Assembly (NCBI RefSeq): GCF_020497125.1 | Contig: NC_059073.1 | Span: forward strand, 15,769,225 to 15,833,224 | Source: Mauremys mutica | Lineage: Eukaryota; Chordata; Testudines; Geoemydidae | Reading direction: 5' to 3' | DNA length: 64,000 nucleotides | Shown: positions 56,105-64,000 of the stretch, in pieces | How positions within the stretch are numbered: the stretch's first letter is position 1 | Layout of the letters: every line of letters begins with the position of its first letter | Translations under genes and position numbers: made by a program | The notes under the pieces: model-generated | Seen by the model: only the letters and a program-made list of their open reading frames with translations | What the model was told of the DNA's origin: nothing | The model's database searches: none

Positions 56105-58055
56105 GATCCCTAGAACGGTGCATGACAAAATGTATGGGGTTTAGAAATCTGAACCCAGATCTGAATCCCAATATTGCAAATAAACCCCCTACCTTTATAA
56201 TGTGACAAATCAAAAATCCTGTTCCAAAACCCCCCAAACTCTTGCAATTTGGGGTTCTCCCACTTGTTTAGAGGTAAATACCTATTCAAAATATGTCCCA
56301 TACACCAGGCCATATAATGCATTTGTTCCATGTGCACCATTACATTCATGTCAATGAAAGTTCAGTGTGTGGATCAAGGGCAATTTATGACCCAGTATTT
56401 GCACTGTGCATGTGAATGACCATACTCAAAGTTATAAAATAATAGGCCAAATCATGCAGCTTTTAATTAAGCAAAACTTTCTTTACTCAGTGGGAGTTTT
56501 GCTAAGGAAACTACCCAATCTGGCCCAGTTGCCAAACCTCGATGTATGAATTTTGTTTAGCTTTGGGCCCGTTAGAGTTCAGAGGTATAAAGGGACATCA
56601 GGGACTTCCCTAGGAATAATCTGAGACCAGAGCTTGGAGTTTTTGCTCAGTGCTTTCTCATGCAGGCACTCCCATTGACATCAACAGGTGTTTGCCTGAA
56701 TCAAATAATGAATAAGGGAGTTCACAGTGGGAGTTTTTCCAGAGTAAAAAGTGAGTAGGAATTTGGCCCTTGGCTTAGCTACAGTAAGAACTAACCAAAA
56801 CATTTAGCTCAAAACTCTATTTTTATCAAAATGTGTTACTAATGCTGAGTAACACTGTAGTGCAATATTTCTTGAATGGGAATGAAACGACATTCTCTTC
56901 CACCTCTCACCTGTGCATGAAGTACACCGGGTAAGACAACTTATATGGAGATATTTGACAGTGTCATCATATAAGAAGCACAGTCCATCTTATACCTTAT
57001 CTACCTCTTGCCCCTCCCCCGCTTGGCGAAGATGTGGTTATACAGTACAAAACTGCAAATGCTGGCATAGCTTACTAAGTTTCAGTGAAGCAAAATAAAA
57101 TATGCTGGTATAAGCACTTTTATACTCTAATTGACGTACCTGGGCTGATAAAACTTTTAAGGATAGTCCAGCCTTTATCACGAGGTGTTTATTAAAGAAA
57201 ACAGATACAATTTCAAACACAAGAACGGTTCCACACACCTTGAATTCCAGCTTTGTCTGTTTTGTTTACCAGTGACCATATCTTACGCAGAGGCATCTAG
57301 TGACTAAATAATATACTTCAGGCAAGCTTATTATTACAGAGGGCAGCCAGGCCAAGTTAGGTACCACTGCACTAACCTATGAGGTTGCTTACGTGTAAAT
57401 ACAGAGTTGGAATCTTAAAATTCCAACCATCCCACAGGAAAGGTTGGGAGGTGTTTCACAGGAATTCAGTGCTATTCAATGAAACTCATTCCACAGGCCT
57501 GTTGGCATTTCAAGGCTTCAGGACTGCACATATATAAACGAAGCCTGATCAAAAAAAGACTGAGATCCAGCAGAGTCTTCCACTGACGTCAATGGACTTG
57601 GTTCAGGAACATAGAGACCAATAGCAGTCAACAAATAATAAGTCTTTTTGTGTGTAAAGTACAATAGGCCCTTCTACGTTTTTCCCTACAGTTCTGACAA
57701 ATCTATTTGTAATTCAGCAAAAGATCAGCCTAGTTTTTGGAATGAAAGCATCTCTATGTCATTTGCTAAATCACTAGGAAATATTACTAGCTCCCATGAA
57801 CAATATTCCTAGCTTGTGAAATATGAAAGAGCACTGAGGAGTGATGTTCTTCTGAGCACACACATCAAGCCAAAATGATACAAACCCATGCAAATGGAAC
57901 AGTACCTTTTGATATGAAAGCAGTGTCAAGGTCAGTGCTAGCAGGGTTAGAAAAATGTGACATCTTAGAGGCAAGAAAAGAACTCAACAGTATGTGAGAG
58001 ACAGAAAATCTATTCAAGCTGCTTATAGTGCCATGACAAAATTCTACTCGTAGTT
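56105..58055. other. Unassigned DNA with scattered foldback words
   Basis: 56460-56530 and 56640-56770 carry 'ctcagtgggagttttgc' and 'ctcccattgacatcaacag' words of the old foldback group. No gene supported. Confidence 0.4.
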
Positions 58056-58059
58056 TTAC

Positions 58060-58200
58060 TGGGGTAAATCCAAGATCTTGTGACTAGAGCACAGGACTGG
58101 CATCCGATGATGTAGGCCGCATTCCCTTCCCTTCCACAAGCAGGTTGTGTGAACTTTGGTGGATGATTTAATCTCTCTGTCCCTCAGTTTTCACATCCCT
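58060..58200 (+). mobile_element. MIR-type CORE-SINE
   Basis: The plus strand shows 'gtgactagagcacaggact' (A-box area of the head), 'ggttgtgtgaactttggtgg' and 'tctctctgtccctcagtttt' (core). The order is correct for a forward MIR. An L2-type tail complement follows at about 58213-58320. Confidence 0.65.
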
Positions 58201-58212
58201 GGCATGGGCATT

Positions 58213-58325
58213 CATGTTATTTATTATTTGTATTGTTGTAGCGCCTCTGAGTCCCAATCCTGGACCAGGACCAATTTTGTTGGACAGAGTAGAAACAAAA
58301 ACAAAAAGATGTTTATAGGGGCATT
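58213..58325 (-). mobile_element. L2-type LINE 3' tail fragment
   Basis: The plus strand reads 'ttattatttgtattgttgta', 'gcgcctctgagtcccaat' and 'ctggaccaggaccaattttg', the complement of the L2 end (GGTCCTGGTCCATGACTGGGGCTCCTAGGCGCTAC). Clear but diverged. Confidence 0.6.
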
Positions 58326-58362
58326 GAGAGGCCTAATTTCATTAATGTTTGTAAAGCACTTG

Positions 58363-58582
58363 TCAAGTATCAGAGGGGTAGCCGTGTTAGTCTGGATCTG
58401 TAAAAGCAACAAAGAATCCTGTGGCACCTTATAGACTAACAGACGTTTTGCAGCATGAGCTTTCGTGGGTGAATACCCACTTCTTCAGATGCAAGTCATC
58501 TGAAGAAGTGGGTATTCACCCACGAAAGCTCATGCTGCAAAACGTCTGTTAGTCTATAAGGTGCCACAGGATTCTTTGTTGC
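58363..58582. mobile_element. Snapback retroelement insertion with perfect 86-bp arms and 14-bp duplication
   Basis: The 14-bp direct repeat TTGTAAAGCACTTG flanks it (58349-58362 and 58583-58596). Inside, 58406-58491 and 58497-58582 are exact inverted copies (86 bases each) around the 5-base centre CAAGT. The first arm has an extra 43-base leader ('ggggtagccgtgttagtctg'). The duplication length and inverted copy fit target-primed retrotransposition with twin priming. Each arm contains CTGAAGAA-GTGGGT-ATTC-ACCCAC-GAAA, a hammerhead-like order. Penelope-like ancestry is inferred. Confidence 0.85.
58500..58528 (+). ncRNA. Hammerhead-ribozyme-like motif (mirrored on the minus strand at 58460-58488)
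   Basis: CTGAAGA (58500-58506; consensus CTGANGA) is followed by a 6-bp stem GTGGGT/ACCCAC (58508-58513 and 58518-58523), loop ATTC and GAAA (58524-58527). One extra A sits between the core and the stem relative to the canonical type, so cleavage activity is doubtful. Short flanking pairing CAT/ATG is seen. Hammerheads are known in Penelope-like elements. Confidence 0.4.
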
Positions 58583-58744
58583 TTGTAAAGCACTTGGAGA
58601 TCCTCTGTTGGATGATACTGGATATCACTGTACACGACACTTGTGCTGTATTTTGGATAATGAATTCAGATCTCAATGAAGTTTGGCAATTCTGGATTTG
58701 GAGTAGAGTTCACGAATTCAAACCAATTGTTCACATAGCCACGT

Positions 58745-59680
58745 AACTTGCATTAAAATTATATAGGGATCTCACTAAGCTACAAAGGGATCTCACGAAC
58801 CTGGGTGACTGAGTAACAAAACAGCAGATGAAATTCAATGTGGATAAAGGCAAAGTAAAGCACATTGGAAAACATAATCCGAACTATATATACAGAATGA
58901 TGGGGTCTAAATTAGCTGGAGTCATTGCGGCTAGTTCTCTGAAAAGATCTGCTCAGTGTGCTGTGGCAGTCAAAAAAGCGAACAGAATGTTAGGAGCTAT
59001 TAGGAAACAAATAGATAATAAGACAGAAAATACCACGAGGCCATTATCTAAATCCATAGAACACTCACGCCTTGAATCCCACATATAGTTCTGGTTGCCG
59101 CATTTTTAAAAAGATGTTGTAATTGGGAAAAAGTACAGAGAAGGGGCAAAAAAATGGTTAGGGGTATGGAACAGCTGCCACATAAGGAGAGATTAAAATT
59201 TTTTATTGACTATCAGATTAGAAAAGAGACGACTCACAAGGGATTTGAGAGAGGTCTGTAAAATCATGAATGGTGTGGAGAAAGTGAATAAGGACGTGTT
59301 TTTTAATCCTTCACATAACACAAGAACTAGGGGGTCACCAAATGGAATTAACAGGCAGCAGGATTAAAACAAACAAAAGTAAGTATTTCTTCACAAATGC
59401 ATAGTTCATCTGTGGAACTCGTTGCCAGGGGATGTTGTGAAGGCCAAAAATATAACTGGATTCAACCAAGAATTAGATAAGTTAATGGAGGATAGGTCCA
59501 TCAATAGCGATTAGCCAAGTTGGCTAAGTATCTGACTGCCAGATGCTGGGACTGGACAACAGGGGATGGATCACTTGATATTCTGTTCATTCCCTCTGAA
59601 GCATCTGACACTGGCCACTGTTGGAAAAACAACCATTGGCCTGACCCAGTATGGCCATTCTTATATTTCTTAAAGTGTCT
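58745..59680 (+). mobile_element. LINE 3' half, second CR1-like lineage
   Basis: The plus strand encodes MKFNVDKGKVKHIGKHNPNYIYRMMGSKL (58828 on), the MRFNxDKCxVLHLG block, then CAVAVKKANRMLGAIRKQI. Later come degenerate FWLPHF..., 'tggaactcgttgccagggga' and tail words 'ggatggatcacttgatattc' and 'agtatggccattcttatatt'. Stops and shifts interrupt throughout. It is the longest copy of this lineage in the window and follows the snapback insertion by about 160 bp. Confidence 0.8.
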
Positions 59681-59689
59681 CTTAAAATA

Positions 59690-59775
59690 TAGGCCTGGAG
59701 TCTTCTTCCATTTACACCAGTGTAATATTACTGAGTTCAGTGGTATCAGTCCTGATTTACCCTGATTTAAATGAG
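59690..59775. repeat. Old foldback repeat (TTTACACC family)
   Basis: The pair 'catttacaccagtgtaatat' and 'tgatttaccctgatttaaat', with 'tgagttcagtggtatcag' between, matches the recurrent TTTACACCAGTG foldback. Ends diffuse. Confidence 0.4.
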
Positions 59776-59924
59776 AAGATAATTGTGACCATAGACTTTG
59801 GACATAGGAAACATTAAAAAAGACCAAACGTACAAAAGGGGAATTTTGGATAACAGCACAAGTCAAATGAAAGACTGTCAAATGAAAGCTCCATTACTGT
59901 TGTATCACTGCACACTCTTTAATA

Positions 59925-60112
59925 GTCTTATCCTCACAACTCCCCTGTGAGGGAGGGCAGTGCTAATAGCTCCACTTTACCGATGGGGAACTGAGGCACC
60001 GAGAGACTAAATGACTTGCTCCAGGTCACACTAAAAGGCTGTGGCAGAGCAGGGACTTGGACTGGAACCTGGACTCCCAAGTCCTAGAGCAGTGTTCTGA
60101 CCACATCTCTTC
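59925..60112 (-). mobile_element. MIR-type CORE-SINE
   Basis: The plus strand reads 'ctccactttaccgatgggga', 'actgaggcaccgagagacta', 'aatgacttgctccaggtcac' and 'agcagtgttctgaccacatc', a near-complete complement of MIR from 3' part to head. It is the best-preserved MIR here. Confidence 0.8.
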
Positions 60113-60114
60113 TT

Positions 60115-61660
60115 TCGCCGCGGCCCCATTCTGCCCTTTTCTCACTTCTAATTCGAACTATATTTAAATGGCTAGATATAATATAACTTCTGCTGGAAAA
60201 TAAATATAATTGTAACCTTTGCTAGACAGATTCGCTTTTAATACTCATCACAAAACCCCTGAGTTTGCTAATCATGTCTAGGTTTCAGTTTTATATTTCT
60301 CAAGTAACCAAAGGCGTTTTCTCTGTGTGCATATATAGTCATATTGTATTTTCCCTTTCAACAAAGAAATAGTTAATAATTTTCTCTTGAAATAGAGGGT
60401 ATTACTCATGTCAATATGATAGGGATGTAAGAGTGTCATTACAAGATCATTACAAGAAGTTTCTTTATCTGAGCCTGTGCTAAGAGGTCTGATAATTGTT
60501 ATTGCTAATAAAAGTAACTGCTGTTACTTGGATTTCAAAATATAATTACATGGCAAGAATGCTTTGCTGCCATTTACGTACACAACCCATGTAATAACCA
60601 TATAACTAAATTAGAAATGGATGAGGTGGATAGCAGAGATTAAATCCAAATTCACCCATACTCATTGTAAGCACAGCATTCTCCCAGGATTGAGTGAAAG
60701 CAGCAAGACAGAGCACCAGACGAGGGGCCATTTGGAGTTTGCAGGGAAACATCTTTTGCAGCACTACATGGCCCAGACGATCAGAAGATGAATGGGATAG
60801 TTGGTCCCATCCGATTGGTTAATGCACACCATGTTAATTCTGAAGAAATCGCCCATATATCAGCCAGTTCACACCACTGAATCCAGCAGACCCAATCTCT
60901 GTGTGCCTGTAAGTCTGGATTCATATGCACATACATATGCACAACATCACCCCTTCTCTCTGTCCAAGCATCTTTGATGCCTGTTATTTTCTGATGTCAT
61001 GATGTTATGAGGGTCACTGTCTGAGTGCTGGTCTCTTATCTTGACAGTACTCTACTCTAGTAGCAGACACATTTCTCCCATGTAAAGAAACAGTTAAGGA
61101 GAGGAACCATATGATTAATCTGCACCACAGAAAGTTTATCTCAAGAGTCTGGGAAATAATAATATGATTTATTAGCTGAGTGAAGATGCCGCTAGTGTGT
61201 ATAAATACTATGCGGTGACAGAACACCCTTTACCTACAGTACTTAGGATGTAATAAACGTTTTATTTTCCATGACTTATCGTGACTGCTTCACCCTTAAG
61301 TGGCGGAACAGAAAGATAAAGTGAGGGCCTGATTCAATCAAAAATATATCAGGCCTCCACGACACACAAGAGCAGAAAAAAATGTATTTTTTACCTGGGT
61401 AAAGATGAAGTTTAAATAGTTCTATCATACATTATTTGTGTATCTTTTCTCTTTCCCTAGATAGAAAGATATTGATATATACATTGTAGATTATTTTGAT
61501 CTCACAGAGAGAGAGAGAGAATTGAACTATCAGTTTCCTTCCAAGGCAAAGAGTAAGGGATTTTGATAACCTATTTAATCCTGAAGGGAACTGAAGAAAG
61601 CCTGTAACTACAGCACAGTGCAGCTATAATGTATCATGGACAGTTATAGGCTGCAGTTTT
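60115..61660. other. A+T-rich unassigned DNA
   Basis: No gene or named repeat. A (GA)n tract lies at about 61506-61520. 60180-60600 is A+T-rich and free of recognised repeats, so a conserved non-coding element cannot be excluded. Confidence 0.45.
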
Positions 61661-61850
61661 ATTTAGTACCTTTATTAATGATCTGGAAGACATAGCACAT
61701 TAATTTTGCTTTGTAGATGGTGCTAAACTGGGAGCTGTTGCAAAACACAATGGGAGGAGGGAGAAATAATTAATAGAAAGGGACTAAGAGAAATTTGAAA
61801 TACAGGCAGGCAACAAGATTCAAACTGGAGAAATGCAGACTGGGGAGCAA
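61660..61850 (+). mobile_element. Old CR1-like LINE RT fragment
   Basis: The plus strand gives FSTFINDLEDIAH*FCFVDGAKLGAVAKHN, clearly the FNIFINDLEDG...FADDTKLGG region of CR1. The catalytic FADD has changed to FVDG and a stop precedes it. Neither the 5' part nor the 3' tail is present. Confidence 0.7.
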
Positions 61851-61857
61851 TACAGTA

Positions 61858-61992
61858 ACTGATCTAAAGCCTTATGAAATCAGTGGGAAGAGTCCCATTG
61901 ATTTCAATAGGCTTTGAAACTGATGTTTCTAAAGAGCTTTGAATTCCTTGAATTAAAGGTGCTCTATTCAACAGGCCTGATCCTTTGGCAAG
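61858..61992. repeat. Short foldback repeat (GATCTAAAGCC ... CATTGATTTCAATAGG)
   Basis: The words 'tgatctaaagccttatgaaa' and 'cattgatttcaataggcttt' are inverted copies, as in 42580-42645. A partial second unit, 'caacaggcctgatcctttgg', follows. Confidence 0.5.
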
Positions 61993-62177
61993 GAGTTTGT
62001 AATGTGACATGGTAGCAGGCAGATCCAGCAGGATTTGGGGCTGCATTTGGAGAGGTATCTTGAACCATGGAGATAACAGGCCCTTGTTTTATGACCTTCA
62101 CGTTCCTGCCAATTATTCTGTGTAGACTACAGGGGGGTTGGGTGTACCTAGAGACACTGAAGGAAACGTCAGTGGTA

Positions 62178-62365
62178 CACTTCTACCCCGATATAACGCG
62201 ACCCGATATAACACAAATTCGGATATAGTGCGGTAAAGCAGTGCTCCGTGGGAGCTGGGCTGCACACTCCAGTGGATCAAAGCAAGTTCAATATAATGCG
62301 GTTTCACCTATAACGCGGTAAGATTTTTTGGCTCCTGAGGACAACGTTATATCGAGGTAGAGGTG
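62178..62365. mobile_element. Tigger/Tc-mariner-like MITE, 188 bp, TA target
   Basis: The left end CACTTCTACCCCGATATAAC and the inverted right end CACCTCTACCTCGATATAAC are terminal repeats of about 20 bp with two mismatches. TA dinucleotides flank both ends (62176-62177 and 62366-62367), the target duplication of Tc/mariner elements. The interior repeats the word 'gatataacgcg' and its relatives. No transposase frame. Confidence 0.85.
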
Positions 62366-62367
62366 TA

Positions 62368-63670
62368 TATGGGAAATCAGGAATTGATCATATTTGGTGC
62401 TGTATATGTGTATGAAACACAGTGCTCTGTGGGGATTTGTCACAGTACTCTATGGAATGGTTCTACACTGGCCTGGGGGACGGACTATAATCAATAAGAG
62501 CTTATGTCATGTATTTCCTTTACAAAGCGCTTTACAAACATTAATAGAAAACCTAATAGTCTATGCTGCATATGCAATATTAATATTGTTCCTGTCCATC
62601 AGAAAATCATACTGTGGAGGTCTTAATTCTACAGATTCTAACTCCTCCATTTGATTTATTGAATGAACACTACAGGAAGCAGGTTGAGTCATGCACCCAA
62701 GTTATTCACCCAGCTCCTCTGAACACTCGATTTTTGTAATGAAATACACATACACAGTGGGAAAATAATCTCCAATATTAACCTAACGACTGGCTCACCT
62801 GGCTGCTTGAAAAAGGTAATTAAAACTAATTTGTTAATCTTAATTGTACTAAATGCCTAGGCGCTTATGAAGCAATATAATAACGCTGCTCTAGAAATAA
62901 AAGAACACTACAGGTTTTATTATTTGTGCTTTTTGAAAATAAATGGTCAAGAAAAAGAAAAAAGTTCACAAAAATGGCAAAAATATCAGTTGTTTTTTGT
63001 TTCCTGGTTTTCTAAAAGGAATGATTTGTTTATATATTTGGATTTTTGGTGAAAACATTCATTTTTTAAAATTTTATTATTTTTGGATCTTTGGGAGCTT
63101 TTTTGTCTTTTTCTGCCTCATTTCGCCCACTCGCCAGCCACCACCTCACATTTTTCTACCAAAAGAGGAAGAGAAAATAAAAACGGGGGAGACAGAAAAA
63201 TGATAAACCAAAGAAACAAAAAATGAAAAGTGGAAAGAGGGGGGAAGAAGAAAACCATTCCTTTTTCAGTTTGGCCCAAAGCCTGGAAAATTGTTTAAAA
63301 CAAACGTTTTTTGTTTACGCATCTGATTTTTTTTAAAAAAGGTAATTTATTGACAAACACATTTTTTTTATTTGACCAGTTGTTTTAAACAAAGCTTATT
63401 GGGAAAGTCACTTCAGTGACTTTAACAGACTTACACCAACTGAGGATATGGACTATTGAATCAAATTAATTGTAAAAAAAAACAGTGAAAGAATAAGAAT
63501 GAGATGCTGTAATCTTAAGGAGAGGGTGTCTACGCTAATTTTGTATTCAGACCCTGTGTGAGCCTGTTGTGCCCATAAGTTTCCAGAAATCTGACCACTT
63601 ATTGGTCCTACTTCATAGAACCTGCCTTCAAAATCTATGCCTCGCAAAAGTTAATGGGTCTGATTCTCAT
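62368..63670. other. Unassigned DNA with T-rich/A-rich block
   Basis: 62930-63400 is very A+T-rich and switches from T-rich (62985-63160) to A/G-rich (63165-63260) and back, with 'cccactcgccagccacc' at the turn. That resembles a degraded foldback element. No gene supported. Confidence 0.4.
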
Positions 63671-63671
63671 T

Positions 63672-63965
63672 TACACTAAGAGCTTGTCTATACAACCAGT
63701 TACCAAGCAGCAGGCCAGGACATGAATCTACAGCATGCCAGCTTGCTGTGCTGTACTGTCCCATGTGGATGCTGCTACAGAACTGTGGAAGTCCTGGTGT
63801 GCAACTTAGCTAACTACTCAGTAGCAGTATGTTAACTTGCACTCTGGGAAGTTCACTGCACTGAAGTAGTGTCCACATGGGACATTACTGTGCAGCAAGC
63901 CGGTGCACAGTAGGCTCACACTCTGGGTTGCTTTGTGACAACGTGTCACGTAGGCAAGTAAAGCC
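63672..63965. mobile_element. Foldback MITE (CTTGTCTAYAC termini)
   Basis: The left end 'agagcttgtctatacaacca' and the inverted right end 'gcctacgtgacacgttgtc' (minus) are diverged terminal repeats. Internal words 'catgccagcttgctgtgctg' against 'actgtgcagcaagccggtgc', and 'actgtcccatgtggatgctg' against 'gtagtgtccacatgggac', show the paired-hairpin layout. No coding capacity. Confidence 0.6.
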
Positions 63966-64000
63966 ACTCTACACCTCTCTGACAGTGTAAAGGTACCTAA

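Overview
The window looks like non-coding DNA from an amniote nuclear genome, most likely a turtle or a close reptile relative. The reasons are the repeat community: many 5'-truncated CR1 LINEs of several ages, old L2 tails and MIR-type CORE-SINEs, a very diverse set of short hAT-type foldback elements with 8-bp target duplications, a solo retroviral LTR, a tRNA-related SINE-like repeat, and long (AC)n. Family names are from memory of how these repeats read, since no library could be searched; superfamily calls rest on terminal repeats and target duplications seen directly. No cellular protein-coding gene, rRNA or functional tRNA gene could be supported. The longest open frames are either CR1 reverse-transcriptase remnants or chance frames in G+C-rich repeats.

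Layout. 1-7 kb: right end of a hAT-type element at the left edge, a LINE RT scrap, a MIR, a possible LTR-like block. 7-14 kb: a 0.93-kb CR1 with a 274-codon open RT frame (minus), L2 scraps, and a CR1 tail that received a 601-bp hAT element with a perfect 8-bp duplication. 14-23 kb: a T/A-rich TIR element with ZNF143-like motifs, a 611-bp solo LTR (minus) next to a second LINE lineage, a perfect (AC)49 tract, a 253-bp hAT element, an L2 3' end. 23-33 kb: two related LTR-like blocks, a 367-bp hAT element, a G/A-rich degenerate tandem repeat, older CR1/L2. 33-38 kb: a long CR1-like 5' part (ORF1, endonuclease, start of RT; minus) and a G+C-rich element that itself carries a tRNA-like insertion. 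38-47 kb: MIRs, several foldback MITEs, the first 333-bp hAT palindrome. 47-50 kb: three CR1 copies, nested and head to tail, one with a microsatellite growing inside its frame. 51-64 kb: the second 333-bp palindrome, a 95-bp hAT MITE, two repeats with hammerhead-like cores (one a perfect 86-bp snapback with a 14-bp duplication), a LINE 3' half, a 188-bp Tigger-like MITE and a terminal foldback MITE.

How it works together: this is a transposon graveyard. The readable biology is the order of insertion (L2/MIR oldest, then CR1, then hAT MITEs into CR1 tails) and the formation of palindromes. No operon-like or novel defence-type system is present; the most unusual items are the palindromic hAT pair and the snapback/hammerhead-like retroelements.
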